In this document: in pieces, positions 50,125 to 59,900 of the stretch
Layout: every line of letters starts with the position of its first letter
Position numbering within the stretch: the stretch's first letter is position 1
Assembly: GCF_004217615.1 (NCBI RefSeq)
Contig: NZ_SHLD01000001.1
Location: 682,001-746,000 of the forward strand
DNA from: Micromonospora kangleipakensis
GTDB lineage: Bacteria > Actinomycetota > Actinomycetes > Mycobacteriales > Micromonosporaceae
Length of the DNA stretch: 64,000 bases
Direction: 5' to 3'
Translations under genes and position numbers: made by a program
Notes under the pieces: generated by a model
Databases searched by the model: none
What the model was told of the DNA's origin: nothing
The model's input: the letters and a program-made list of their open reading frames with translations, nothing else

Positions 50125-50382
50125 TCATCTGGCCGGGCCGGTGCCGTCCAGCTCGACCGGCCAGGTGGCGGCCAGCTCGCTGAGCCGGGACGCGGTCCCG
50201 GCGGGATCGGCGCCGCGGCCCACGGCGAGCCCCAGCAGGTACGCGGTCACCGGTGCGCCCGGACGCAGCACCTGGTGGGCCACGTCCTTGGCCAGGTCGA
50301 GCACGACCGGCACCGGCACCTGAGCCGGATCGAGACCCAGCTCGGCGCAGGCCGCCGTGACCCAGTCGTCCATCACCGTCAT
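50125..50382 (-). CDS. DUF6457 domain protein
   Basis: 85 residues from ATG 50382, which overlaps the mobA stop (ATGA). Helical protein with MDDWVTAACAELGLDP and VLDLAKDVAHQVLRPGAPVTAYLLGLAVGRG, the DUF6457 pattern. In actinomycetes it is often encoded next to, or fused with, molybdenum cofactor guanylyltransferase, which fits here. Function unknown. Confidence 0.85.
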   Translation of the reverse strand: MTVMDDWVTAACAELGLDPAQVPVPVVLDLAKDVAHQVLRPGAPVTAYLLGLAVGRGADPAGTASRLSELAATWPVELDGTGPAR

Positions 50383-50978
50383 CGTGTCCACTCCTCGGCC
50401 CGGCGTACGTCCTCGTCAGTGTCGCAGTCGAACCAGGGCGGCGGGCCGGAGCCGGACCAGGCCACCTCCCGCACCGTCAGCCCGGCCAGCAGCGCCCGCA
50501 CCGGAGCCCCGTCGAGCGTGCCGCCCCGCTGCGCGGCGAGCTCGTCCAGGGCGGCCCGCAGCGCGGCGACCCGCCACACGCCGCAGAGCTGCTGCCGGCG
50601 ACCGTCGCCGTCGAGGTAGCAGGCCCCGTCGACCGGCGAGCCGGCGAGCTGCCGCAGCAGGTCGTCGACCGCGCCGGCGGTGAGCAGCGGCAGGTCGGCG
50701 GCGAGCAGGGCGACGGTGGTCGTACCCGCGTCGAGCAGGGCGATCCCGGCCCGGGTGGCGGCGACCGGGCCGCCGCCGGGCGGCTCCTCCCGGGTCACCC
50801 GCACGCCGGGCGGGACGGCACCGGCCACACCGACCACGATCCGCGGCTCGGCGCGGGCGACCGCCGCCAGCACCCGGTGCAGCATCGGTTGGCCGCCGAC
50901 CGGGCGCGCGGGCTTGTCCACCCCGCCCATCCGGCGGGCCGCGCCACCCGCGAGCAGCACCGCCGCGTACGCCGTCAT
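50379..50978 (-). CDS. mobA: Molybdenum cofactor guanylyltransferase
   Basis: 199 residues, nucleotidyltransferase fold. The N-terminal LLAGGAARRMGGVDKP is the GTP-binding signature (LAGGxSxRMGxxK). The ADLPLL motif holds the Mg-binding Asp. The enzyme adds GMP to molybdopterin to form MGD, needed by formate dehydrogenase and nitrate reductase. It is close to fdhD, moaA and moaD. Divergent from fdhD across 199 bases that show no other signal than the fdhD -10. Confidence 0.92.
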   Translation of the reverse strand: MTAYAAVLLAGGAARRMGGVDKPARPVGGQPMLHRVLAAVARAEPRIVVGVAGAVPPGVRVTREEPPGGGPVAATRAGIALLDAGTTTVALLAADLPLLTAGAVDDLLRQLAGSPVDGACYLDGDGRRQQLCGVWRVAALRAALDELAAQRGGTLDGAPVRALLAGLTVREVAWSGSGPPPWFDCDTDEDVRRAEEWTR

Positions 50979-51165
50979 CCCGCCACGGTAACCCGGGCCG
51001 CCGAGCCGCTGCCCGCGGCCGACGGGCGGGGTCCGCGCGGACGGCGGCTTGATCCACCCGTGGGCGGCATCCGGCCGGGTCCGAGCAGACGGTCACCGCC
51101 GTCCGCCGCGAGCGGAGTGCATCGCGCGCCCCACGGTCGCCGTGCGGTACGACGGCCGGGCGGGG

Positions 51166-51171
51166 CAGGAT
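51166..51171 (+). promoter_or_regulatory. Possible -10 CAGGAT for fdhD
   Basis: CAGGAT 6 bases before ATG 51178. First base deviates from TANNNT. Confidence 0.35.
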
Positions 51172-51177
51172 GGCGGG

Positions 51178-52038
51178 ATGGGACGGGCGACTGATCGGCG
51201 CGGGGTGCTCCGGATCGACCTCGACGCGGCGGCGGACGGACGCGCCCGGGTACGCCGCCCGGACACCCTGGTCGTGGAGGAGCCGCTGGAGATCCGGGTC
51301 GGCCTGGCCGGCCCCGGCCGGCGGCGGCCGCTCGCGGTGACCATGCGCACCCCCGGCGACGACCTGGACCTGGCGATCGGCTTCCTGCTCACCGAAGGGC
51401 TGGTCCGGTCCACCGACGACGTGCACACCGCCCAGCTCTGCGCCGGGGCGGAGACGCCGAACACCTACAACGTGGTCGACGTGGTGCTGGCCCCGGGCGT
51501 GCCGGAGCCCACCACCGACCCGTCCCGCAACTTCTACACGACCAGCTCGTGCGGGGTCTGCGGCAAGGCGAGCATCGACGCGATACGGACCCGCTCGCTC
51601 TTCGCGGTGCGGGACGACCCGACGACCGTGCCGGCGGAGGTGCTGGCCGCCCTGCCGGACCGGCTCCGGGCGGCCCAGCGGACCTTCGACCGGACCGGTG
51701 GCCTGCACGCCGCCGGCCTCTTCACCCCGGACGGCGAGCTGCTGGTGCTGCGCGAGGACGTGGGTCGGCACAACGCAGTCGACAAGGTGGTCGGCTGGGC
51801 GGTGCGGGAGCGGCGGCTGCCGCTCGCCGGGCACCTGCTGCTGGTCTCCGGCCGGGCCAGCTTCGAGCTGACCCAGAAGGCGTGGATGGCCGGCGTGCCG
51901 CTGCTCGCGGCGGTCTCCGCGCCCAGCACCCTCGCCGCAGAGCTGGCCGAGGAGGCCGGCATGACCCTGGTCGGCTTCCTGCGCGGCCGGACCATGAACG
52001 TCTACGCCGGCGCCCACCGGCTCGCCGACGTCGACTGA
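51178..52038 (+). CDS. fdhD: FdhD sulfurtransferase for formate dehydrogenase
   Basis: 286 residues. FdhD passes sulfur from a cysteine desulfurase to the bis-MGD cofactor. The catalytic CxxC is in [14 protein letters not shown]. Further landmarks: [60 protein letters not shown]. The start ATG 51178 is preferred; upstream codons to 51049 have no homology pattern. The formate dehydrogenase itself lies outside the window. Confidence 0.93.
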   Translation: MGRATDRRGVLRIDLDAAADGRARVRRPDTLVVEEPLEIRVGLAGPGRRRPLAVTMRTPGDDLDLAIGFLLTEGLVRSTDDVHTAQLCAGAETPNTYNVVDVVLAPGVPEPTTDPSRNFYTTSSCGVCGKASIDAIRTRSLFAVRDDPTTVPAEVLAALPDRLRAAQRTFDRTGGLHAAGLFTPDGELLVLREDVGRHNAVDKVVGWAVRERRLPLAGHLLLVSGRASFELTQKAWMAGVPLLAAVSAPSTLAAELAEEAGMTLVGFLRGRTMNVYAGAHRLADVD

Positions 52039-52071
52039 GCCCGGCCCGACCGCCGAGCCCGGCCCGACCGC
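52037..52071 (+). repeat. 17-bp direct repeat at the fdhD stop codon
   Basis: GAGCCCGGCCCGACCGC occurs at 52037-52053 and 52055-52071 (period 18). The first copy overlaps the stop codon. Probably replication slippage. Confidence 0.6.
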
Positions 52072-52108
52072 ATCGGAGGGTAGGGCCGGTGGCCGGTGCG
52101 GAGGGGTG

Positions 52109-52132
52109 CCGGGGCGGCATCAGCCGCCCCGG
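52109..52132. terminator. 10-bp hairpin with the DUF4192 stop codon in its loop
   Basis: CCGGGGCGGC-ATCA-GCCGCCCCGG; on the minus strand the TGA stop (52120-52122) lies in the four-base loop. It sits between convergent fdhD and DUF4192 genes. Confidence 0.65.
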
Positions 52133-53172
52133 GAGGTGCCACGGCGGCGGGCCCGACGGCGGACCACTCCGGGGAAGCCGACGGCCGGCCAGCCGTCCAG
52201 CTCGGACGGGGGCACACCGCGCCGGAGCAGGTCGTCGAGGAGCAGCGCGAGGGAGTAGTCGGGGTGGGTGGCGAGCACCCGTTCCAGCGCCACCGCCGCC
52301 AGTGCGCCGTACCCGGCCCGCCAGGCGGCGAAGGCGAGCAGGCTGCCCGGAGCGGCGATCAGCTCCGGCTCGGCGCGGCGCAGCACGTCGGTCCAGAGGC
52401 CGATGTCCCCGTCCCGCCCGTCGGTCCGCTCCCAGGCGTGGTCGCGGACCGGGAGTTGGGTCAGGAGCACGGCCAGCCAGGCCACCTCGTCGTCGCCCAG
52501 CCGCTCGCCCCGCCGGTGCCGGCGGAACGCGGTGCGGACCGCGGCCACCCCGGCCGACCGGACCGACCGGCCGCCGACCAGGGCGGTCTCCGCCGCCTCC
52601 TCGCTGAGGGCCGCCAACCGCCGCCGGGCCCGGGCGGTGGCGCGGCGCATCGCCACCCGGACGGGACCGTCGAGCGGGGCCACCTGCGCGGTCAGCGCGG
52701 CCCGGTCGGGGAGGGCGACCTGACCGGCGAAGACGGCCGCCGCGCTGACCTCGCTGGCCGCCGGGTCGTACGGGGTGCCGTCGGGCGGGCAGCAGTCGGG
52801 TTCGGCGCACAGGTACGACCACCAGCGCCCGTCGGTCACCCGCAGCGCGTCGAGGACGACCACCCCGGCCGCGTCCAGCGCCTCGCCGACCGCGTCCACC
52901 GCCCCGGTCACCCGGGACGCCGGCCCGTAGCCGATCACGGTGGCCGACTCGGTGCCCTGCCGGAGGATGACCCCGGCCAGGTGTCGGGCCGGCGGACGGG
53001 GATCGGCGCCGGGCTCGGGCAGGTCGCCTCGGGCGGCGAAGACGACCCGTCGGCCGCGCAGCGCCACCACGACCACGCTGTCGGCGGGGTGGAAGCCGAG
53101 CAGGTACGGCACGGCGGCGATGAGGTCGGCGGGTGAGCGGACGGCGAGTCGGGGGCGGTCGGTCGGTGTCAT
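52120..53172 (-). CDS. DUF4192 family protein
   Basis: 350 residues. Starts MTPTDRPRLAVRSPADLIAAVPYLLGFHPADSVVVVALRGRRVVFAARGD, the DUF4192 signature. The middle has WWSYLCAEPDCCPPDGTPYD, with three cysteines. The C-terminal half is helical, ending with basic RRRARRRG. No membrane helix. Common in actinomycetes, function unknown. The start is MTPTDRP at 53172; the frame extends to 53244 across the upstream dyad. Confidence 0.88.
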   Translation of the reverse strand: MTPTDRPRLAVRSPADLIAAVPYLLGFHPADSVVVVALRGRRVVFAARGDLPEPGADPRPPARHLAGVILRQGTESATVIGYGPASRVTGAVDAVGEALDAAGVVVLDALRVTDGRWWSYLCAEPDCCPPDGTPYDPAASEVSAAAVFAGQVALPDRAALTAQVAPLDGPVRVAMRRATARARRRLAALSEEAAETALVGGRSVRSAGVAAVRTAFRRHRRGERLGDDEVAWLAVLLTQLPVRDHAWERTDGRDGDIGLWTDVLRRAEPELIAAPGSLLAFAAWRAGYGALAAVALERVLATHPDYSLALLLDDLLRRGVPPSELDGWPAVGFPGVVRRRARRRGTSRGG

Positions 53173-53212
53173 GCCGGGAGCGTGCGGCGGACCGGTGCCC
53201 GGCCGACAGGCC

Positions 53213-53240
53213 CTGTGGACGACACGCGGCTTGTCCACAG
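53213..53240. promoter_or_regulatory. Dyad of two converging DnaA-box-like sites
   Basis: CTGTGGAC (53213-53220) and GTCCACAG (53233-53240) are perfect inverted 8-mers with a 12-base spacer. The right half contains TTGTCCACA (53231-53239), the Streptomyces DnaA consensus. The left half reads TCGTCCACA on the minus strand. It lies 41 bases upstream of the DUF4192 start and may be an operator or a DnaA site. Confidence 0.45.
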
Positions 53241-53401
53241 ACACGGAGAGTATCGGCGCAGGTGAGGACGGTTCTGCACCGAGCCGGCGAGCGCGGTGAC
53301 GGCACCCGTCGGGATGCGCATCGGTCGACGTCGAACGGCGTGGCAGCCGGTCCGGCAGCGGACGCGGCCCGGCACGGCCCTCGCCGGACGCCGGGAAGGG
53401 C

Positions 53402-53407
53402 TACCTT
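53402..53407 (+). promoter_or_regulatory. -10 element TACCTT, leaderless promoter
   Basis: TACCTT 6 bases before ATG 53414; no ribosome site. Confidence 0.55.
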
Positions 53408-53413
53408 GCGCTC

Positions 53414-54328
53414 ATGGACCTGGCGTACCTGCGGGCGCACCCGGAGCACCTGCCGACGTTCCTGACCCATCAGCGGATCCGGGAGACGCCGGTCTCCGGC
53501 GGTGACATCTGCGCCGCCTCCCGGCTCACCCTGGACGACGGGCACTCGGTCTTCACCAAGACCTGGTCGGAGACGGCGGGACGGCCGGTGCCGGACGGCT
53601 TTTTCGCCACCGAGGCCGCCGGGCTGCGCTGGCTGCGCGAGGCCGGCGCGGTGGCCGTACCGGAGGTGGTGGTGGCGCTGCCGGAGCTGCTGGCGCTCGA
53701 CTGGGTGGAGCCCGGCGAACCGACGTCGGAGGCGGCCGAGCGGTTCGGTCGCGAGCTGGCCGCGCTGCACCGGGCGGGGGCGCCCGCGTTCGGGGCGGAG
53801 TGGCCCGGCTTCATCGGCGCGCTGCCCCAGGACAACACCCCCGGCCCGGGCCCGTGGTCGGACTGGTTCGCCCGTCGTCGGCTCCTGCCGTACTTCCGGA
53901 TGTCGGTCGACAACGGCGCCCTGACCGGGGTCCCGGCCGCACTGGCCGAGAAGGTGATCGAGCGGATCGGGGAGCTCGGCGGCGACGAGCCACCGGCCCG
54001 GATCCACGGCGACCTCTGGCCGGGCAACCTGCTCTGGGGCGCCGACGACCGGGTCTGGCTGGTCGACCCGGCGGCGCACGGCGGACACCGGGAGACCGAC
54101 CTCGCCCAGCTCGCGCTCTTCGGCGGCGCACCCCACCTGGACCGGATCCTGGCCGCCTACGACGAGACGTGGCCGCTCGCCGACGGGTGGCGGGAGCGGG
54201 TGCCGCTGCACCAGCTCCACCTGCTGCTGGTGCACACCGCCCTGTTCGGCGCGGCGTACCGGGATGCGGTCGGTACCGCCGCCCGAGCCGCGCTGCGCGG
54301 GGCCGGACGCGCTACCGTCGACAGGTGA
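53414..54328 (+). CDS. Fructosamine-3-kinase-family protein
   Basis: 304 residues, aminoglycoside-phosphotransferase/fructosamine kinase fold. [24 protein letters not shown] is the ATP-binding N-lobe; the catalytic loop reads [13 protein letters not shown] and the Mg-binding motif [20 protein letters not shown]. It phosphorylates glycated amines (deglycation) in characterised members. Its stop overlaps the moaA start (GTGA). Confidence 0.92.
   Translation: MDLAYLRAHPEHLPTFLTHQRIRETPVSGGDICAASRLTLDDGHSVFTKTWSETAGRPVPDGFFATEAAGLRWLREAGAVAVPEVVVALPELLALDWVEPGEPTSEAAERFGRELAALHRAGAPAFGAEWPGFIGALPQDNTPGPGPWSDWFARRRLLPYFRMSVDNGALTGVPAALAEKVIERIGELGGDEPPARIHGDLWPGNLLWGADDRVWLVDPAAHGGHRETDLAQLALFGGAPHLDRILAAYDETWPLADGWRERVPLHQLHLLLVHTALFGAAYRDAVGTAARAALRGAGRATVDR
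54313..54318 (+). promoter_or_regulatory. -10 element TACCGT for moaA
   Basis: TACCGT inside the end of the kinase gene, 6 bases before GTG 54325. It could give moaA a separate leaderless transcript in addition to readthrough. Confidence 0.45.
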
Positions 54329-55338
54329 CCGCCGCCCCGACGACCGCCGGCGTCCTCGTCGACCGGTACGGCCGCGTCGCCCGGGACCTGCGGGTCTCGC
54401 TGACCGACAAGTGCAACCTGCGCTGCACGTACTGCATGCCGGCCGAGGGGCTGCCCTGGCTGGCCGGGCCGCAGCTGCTCAGCGACGAGGAGATCGTCCG
54501 GCTGGTCCGGGTCGCGGTGCAGCAGCTCGGCGTCACCGAGGTGCGCTTCACCGGCGGCGAGCCGCTGATCCGGCCCGGGCTGGTCGGCATCGTCTCCGCC
54601 GTGGCCGCGCTGGAACCCCGGCCCCGGATCTCGCTGACCACCAACGGCATCGGGCTGGCGCGGCTGGCGCCGAGCCTGCGCGACGCCGGTCTGGACCGGG
54701 TGAACGTCTCCCTGGACACCCTGGACCGGGCCCGCTTCACGGAGCTGACCCGGCGGGACCGGCTGGCCGACGTGCTCGCCGGGATGGCCGGCGCGGCGGA
54801 GGCCGGGCTGACCCCGGTGAAGGTCAACTCGGTGCTGATGCGCGGGGTCAACGACGACGAGGCGCCGGAGCTGCTGCGTTTCGCCCTCGACCACGGCTAC
54901 GAGCTGCGCTTCATCGAGCAGATGCCGCTCGACGCCCAGCACGGCTGGGACCGGACGACGATGGTCACCGCCGACGAGATCCTGGCCGCGCTGCACCGGG
55001 AGTTCACCCTGACCGCCGACCCGGCGGAGCGCGGGGCCGCGCCCGCCGAGACCTGGCTGGTCGACGGCGGTCCGGCCCGGGTCGGGGTGATCGCCAGCGT
55101 GACCCGGCCGTTCTGCGGCGACTGCGACCGGACCCGGCTCACCGCCGACGGCCAGGTCCGCGCCTGCCTCTTCGCCACCGAGGAGTCGGACCTGCGCGGC
55201 GCGCTGCGCGACGGCGCGGACGACGCCGAGCTGGCGGCCCGCTGGCGTACGGCGATGTGGGGCAAGCGCGCCGGCCACGGCATCGACGACCCGTCGTTCC
55301 TGCAACCCGTCCGGCCGATGTCCGCGATCGGGGGCTGA
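54325..55338 (+). CDS. moaA: GTP 3',8-cyclase MoaA
   Basis: 337 residues. Radical SAM cluster [12 protein letters not shown] with C30, C34, C37, then [11 protein letters not shown]. The second cluster and GTP-binding C-terminus has [20 protein letters not shown]. It makes the first intermediate of molybdenum cofactor synthesis from GTP. The protein ends RPMSAIGG; the C-terminal Gly-Gly is the required MoaA tail. GTG start overlaps the kinase stop. Confidence 0.96.
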   Translation: MTAAPTTAGVLVDRYGRVARDLRVSLTDKCNLRCTYCMPAEGLPWLAGPQLLSDEEIVRLVRVAVQQLGVTEVRFTGGEPLIRPGLVGIVSAVAALEPRPRISLTTNGIGLARLAPSLRDAGLDRVNVSLDTLDRARFTELTRRDRLADVLAGMAGAAEAGLTPVKVNSVLMRGVNDDEAPELLRFALDHGYELRFIEQMPLDAQHGWDRTTMVTADEILAALHREFTLTADPAERGAAPAETWLVDGGPARVGVIASVTRPFCGDCDRTRLTADGQVRACLFATEESDLRGALRDGADDAELAARWRTAMWGKRAGHGIDDPSFLQPVRPMSAIGG

Positions 55339-55341
55339 CCG

Positions 55342-55587
55342 GTGGAGCTGACCGTCCGCTACTTCGCTGGCGCGCGGGCCGCGGCCGGCCGGACCGAGGA
55401 GACCGCATCCGCCGGGCGCTCGCTCGACGAACTGCTGGGTGAACTCGCCGAACGGCACGGCGAGCGGCTCGCCGCCGTGCTGCGGGTGGCGAGTTTCCTG
55501 GTCGACGGCGTGGCCTGCCATGATCGTCGAGTACCGCTGCCGGCCGGGGTGACGGTTGACGTGCTGCCGCCGTTCGCCGGCGGCTGA
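55342..55587 (+). CDS. moaD: MoaD-like molybdopterin synthase small subunit
   Basis: 81 residues, beta-grasp (ubiquitin-like) fold: VELTVRYFAGARAAAGRTEE at the start and the obligatory C-terminal PPFAGG, whose Gly-Gly is thiocarboxylated. GTG start 3 bases after moaA. MoaE, MoaC and MoeA-type genes are not in the window. Confidence 0.93.
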   Translation: MELTVRYFAGARAAAGRTEETASAGRSLDELLGELAERHGERLAAVLRVASFLVDGVACHDRRVPLPAGVTVDVLPPFAGG

Positions 55588-55597
55588 GGAGGCTCAC

Positions 55598-56842
55598 GTG
55601 CTGGCGATGGCGACCTTCGTGGGCTTCGCGGTGCTCGTCACCGCCCTGATCCACCTGTACCTGTGGAAACGGCTGGTGCGGGACACCACCGGCCCGGGCC
55701 GCTGGCGCAGGGTCGGCGGCATCGCCGCGCTGGTGCTGGCGCTGCTGGTGCCAGCGACCATGGCGGGGACCCGCGCCGGGCTGTTCTGGCTGGCCTGGCC
55801 CGGCTATCTCTGGCTGGCGCTGATGTTCTACCTGCTGGTCCTGCTGGTGGCGCTGGAGGCGCCGATGGCGGTGGCGAAGCTGGTGCTGCGCCGCCGGGCG
55901 ATGGTCGCCGAGCCGACCACCGCCGCGCCGGAGCCGGTGCTGGTCGGGGCCGGCGGCGCCGCCGAGCCGCCGGCCGCCGCGGCGGTCGACCAGCCGGACC
56001 ACGACCCGGCGCGCCGGTTGCTGCTCGCCCGCGGCGCCGCGATCTTCGCCGGGCTCACCGCGGCCGGGATCACCGGGTACGGCGTCCGCACCGCGACGGG
56101 CCCGCCGCGCCTCGACCGGGTACGGATCCCGCTGGCGAAGCTCCCGCGCAGCATGGACGGCCTGCGCATCGCCACCGTCTCCGACATCCACCTGGGCCCG
56201 CTGCGCGGCCGGGCGCACACCGAGCGGATCGTCGAGATGATCAATCGGCTGGACGCCGACCTGGTGGCGGTCGTCGGCGACCTGGTCGACGGCTCGGTGG
56301 CCGAGCTGGGCGAGGCGGCGGCGCCGCTGCGCGACCTGCGCTCCCGCTACGGCAGCTTCTTCGTCACCGGCAACCACGAGTACTACTCCGGCGTGGAGGA
56401 GTGGGTCCAGGAGGTGGACCGGCTCGGCCTGCGGGTGCTCCAGAACACCCGCCAGGAGATCCGGGCCCGGGGCGGCGTGCTGGACCTGGCGGGGGTCAAC
56501 GACGTCACCGCCGCCGGCACCGGCCTGGCCGCGCCCGCCGACTACGCCGCCGCGCTGGGCGACCGCGACCCGAGCCGCCCGGTGGTGCTGCTGGCGCACC
56601 AGCCGGTGGCCGTGGTCGAGGCGGCGAAGTTCGGCGTCGACCTGCAACTCTCCGGGCACACCCACGGCGGCCAGATGGTGCCCTTCAACTACCTGGTCAA
56701 GCTCCAGCAGCCGGTGGTCTCCGGCCTCGGCGAGGTGGACGGCACCAAGGTCTACGTGACCAACGGCGCCGGCTTCTGGGGCCCGCCGGTCCGGGTCGGC
56801 GCCGGGCCGCAGGTCACCCTGGTCGAGCTGCGCGCCCCATAG
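55598..56842 (+). CDS. Membrane-anchored metallophosphoesterase
   Basis: 414 residues from GTG 55598 (GAGGAGG upstream). Four N-terminal transmembrane helices (about 5-25, 42-62, 68-100, 145-165) are followed by an extracytoplasmic calcineurin-like phosphoesterase domain (about 185-410): TVSDIHLGP, VVGDLVDGS, TGNHEYYSG, AHQPV, GHTHGGQ. This is the YkuE/LpxH-like layout seen with phospholipid or nucleotide phosphodiesterases. Substrate unknown. Confidence 0.93.
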   Translation: MLAMATFVGFAVLVTALIHLYLWKRLVRDTTGPGRWRRVGGIAALVLALLVPATMAGTRAGLFWLAWPGYLWLALMFYLLVLLVALEAPMAVAKLVLRRRAMVAEPTTAAPEPVLVGAGGAAEPPAAAAVDQPDHDPARRLLLARGAAIFAGLTAAGITGYGVRTATGPPRLDRVRIPLAKLPRSMDGLRIATVSDIHLGPLRGRAHTERIVEMINRLDADLVAVVGDLVDGSVAELGEAAAPLRDLRSRYGSFFVTGNHEYYSGVEEWVQEVDRLGLRVLQNTRQEIRARGGVLDLAGVNDVTAAGTGLAAPADYAAALGDRDPSRPVVLLAHQPVAVVEAAKFGVDLQLSGHTHGGQMVPFNYLVKLQQPVVSGLGEVDGTKVYVTNGAGFWGPPVRVGAGPQVTLVELRAP

Positions 56843-56882
56843 CGCGCCCGCGCCGCGCAGTCCAGCACCGCATTGCTCAGGT

Positions 56883-56896
56883 CACGCGTACGCGTG
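56883..56896. promoter_or_regulatory. Perfect 14-bp palindrome before the nuclease-helicase gene
   Basis: CACGCGTACGCGTG, 30 bases upstream of the -10-like CAGGAT at 56926-56931, which is 5 bases before GTG 56937. Could be an operator for the helicase gene; no SOS-type (GAAC-N4-GTTC) box is present. Confidence 0.4.
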
Positions 56897-56936
56897 GCGG
56901 CGGGCGGGCGGTGCGCCGGCCGTGACAGGATGCGGC

Positions 56937-59900
56937 GTGCCTCCGTTCAGCGCCGCACCCCCCGGTGGCCTCCCGCCATTCGTCGCGGATCTGCACATCC
57001 ACTCGAAGTACTCGCGGGCGTGCAGCCGTGACCTGACCCTGCCGAACCTCGGCTGGTGGGCCCGGCGCAAGGGCATCGGCGTACTCGGCACCGGCGACTT
57101 CACCCACCCCGCCTGGTACGACCACCTGCGCGAGACCCTGCATCCGGCCGAGCCGGGCCTGTACCGGCTGAGCCCGGAGGCGGAGCGGGACATCGCCCGC
57201 CGGCTGCCGCCCCGGCTGGCCAGCACGGCGGAGGCGGACCCGGTCCGGTTCATGCTCAGCGTGGAGATCTCCACGATCTACAAGCGGGACGACCGGACCC
57301 GCAAGGTGCACCACCTGATCTACCTGCCCGACCTGGACGCGGTGGCCCGGTTCAACGCCGCGCTGGGGCGGATCGGCAACCTGGGCTCGGACGGCCGGCC
57401 GATCCTCGGCCTGGACTCCCGGGACGTGCTGGAGATCACCCTGGCGGCCAGCCCGGACGGCTACCTGGTCCCCGCGCACATCTGGACGCCGTGGTTCTCC
57501 GCGCTCGGCTCGAAGTCCGGCTTCGACGCGATCGCCGACTGCTACGCGGACCTGGCCGAGCACATCTTCGCGGTGGAGACCGGCCTCTCCTCCGATCCGG
57601 AGATGAACTGGCGGGTCGGCAGCCTCGACCGCTACCAGCTCGTCTCGAACTCCGACGCGCACTCGCCGCCGGCGCTGGCCCGGGAGGCCACGGTCCTGAG
57701 CTCGGCCCGGGACTACTTCGCCATCCGGGAGGCGCTGCGGACCGGCGACGGGCTGGCCGGGACGATCGAGTTCTTCCCGGAAGAGGGGAAGTACCACGCG
57801 GACGGCCACCGGCTCTGCGGCGTGAACTGGTCGCCGGAGCGGACCCGGGAGGCGGGCGGGCGCTGCCCGGAGTGCGGCAAGCCGTTGACGGTGGGCGTCC
57901 TGAGCCGGGTCGAGGAGCTGGCCGACCGGCCGGCGGGGCACCGGCCCGCGCACGCCCGCCCGGTCACCCACCTGGTGCCGCTGGCCGAGATCCTCGGCGA
58001 GATCAACAAGGTGGGGGCCCGCGCCAAGAAGGTCGAGGGGAAGCTCAACGAGCTGGTCGCCGCGCTCGGCCCGGAGCTGGAGATCCTCACCGCCACCCCG
58101 CTGGACGAGGTGGGCCGGGTCGGCGGCGAGCTGCTCGCCGAGGGGATCGGCCGGCTGCGCCGCGGCGACGTGCGCCGGGTGCCGGGTTACGACGGCGAGT
58201 ACGGCGTGATCACCCTCTTCGACCCGGCCGAGCTGGGCGGAGCCTCGACGGGGACGCAGGCGGAGACGCTCTTCGACGTACCCGTGCCGGCGCAGCGACG
58301 GCCCGCGGAGCCGGCGCCGAAGCCGAAGGCCCGGCGCCCGGCGGCGAAGGCCGAGCCGAAGCGGAAGGCCGCACCGCCACCGCCGCCGCCGATCGCGCCG
58401 GCGCCCTCCCCGCACGAGCCGTTCGAGCCGATGCTCGCCGGCATGGAGGAGGTCGGCACCGGCCTGCTGGACCGGCTGGACGCGATGCAGCGGGTGGCCG
58501 CCTCCGCGCCGGGCGGTCCGCTGCTGATCGTGGCCGGCCCGGGCACCGGCAAGACCCGGACGCTGACCCACCGGATCGCCTACCTCTGCGCGGAGCTGAA
58601 CGTCTTCCCCGAGCAGTGCCTGGCGATCACCTTCACCCGGCGGGCCGCCGAGGAGCTGCGGCACCGGCTGGACGGCCTGCTCGGCCCGGTGGCCGAGGAC
58701 GTCACCGTCGGCACCTTCCACTCCCTCGGGCTGGCCATCCTGCGGGAGAACGCCGAGGCGGCCGGCCTGCCGAAGGACTTCCGGATCGCCGACGACGCGG
58801 AACGCTCCGCGGCCCGCGCGGAGGCCGGCGACGACACGGCCCGCTACACCGCGCTGCTGCGCAAGCAGGACCTGGTGGACCTGGACGAGCTGCTCACCCT
58901 GCCGGTCGCGCTGCTGAAGGCCGACCGGAAGCTGGTCCGCGAGTACCGCGACCGCTGGCGCTGGATCTTCGTCGACGAGTACCAGGACGTCGACGCCGTC
59001 CAGTACGAGCTGCTGCGGCTGCTCAGCCCCGCCGACGGCAACCTCTGCGCGATCGGCGACCCGGACCAGGCGATCTACTCGTTCCGCGGCGCGGACGTCG
59101 GCTACTTCCTGCGCTTCTCGCAGGACTTCACCGACGCCCGGCTGGTCCGGCTGAACCGCAACTACCGCTCGTCGGCGCCGATCCTGGCCGCCGCCGTGCA
59201 GGCCATCGCGCCGTCGTCGCTGGTCCGCGGCCGCCGGCTGGACCCGGCCCGGCTCGACCCGGAGGCCCCGCTGGTCGGTCGCTACCCCGCGGCCTCCGTC
59301 TCCGACGAGGCCGATTTCGTGGTACGCACCGTCGACGAGCTGGTGGGCGGCCTCTCCCACCGGTCGCTGGACTCGGGCCGGATCGACGGGCGGTCGACCA
59401 CGCTCTCGTTCTCCGACATCGCGGTGCTCTACCGCACGGACCAGCAGGCCGCGCCGATCGTGGACGCGCTGGCCCGGGCGAACATCCCGGTGCAGAAGCG
59501 CTCGCACGACCGGCTGCGGGACCGCCCCGGCGTGCTGGCGATCGCCCGGGAGCTGCGGCACGCCGACGGCCTCGACGGCTCGTTGCCCGCCCGGGTCCGG
59601 CTGGCCGGGCAGGTCCTCGCCGAGCGCTTCGCCATCCCCACCCTGGACGGCGCCGGCGCGGTACGCCCCGAGGACGTCCGGACGGCGGTCGACCTGCTCA
59701 CTCCGCTGGCCCGTCGCTGCGGCGACGACCTGGAGCTGTTCCTCGCCCAGCTCGCCACCGGCGCGGAGGTGGACGCCCTCGACCCGCGCGCCGAGGCGGT
59801 CACCCTGCTCACCCTGCACGCGGCGAAGGGCCTGGAGTTCCCGGTGGTCTTCCTGGTCGGCGCCGAGGACGGGCTGCTGCCGCTGCGCTGGCCCGGCGCG

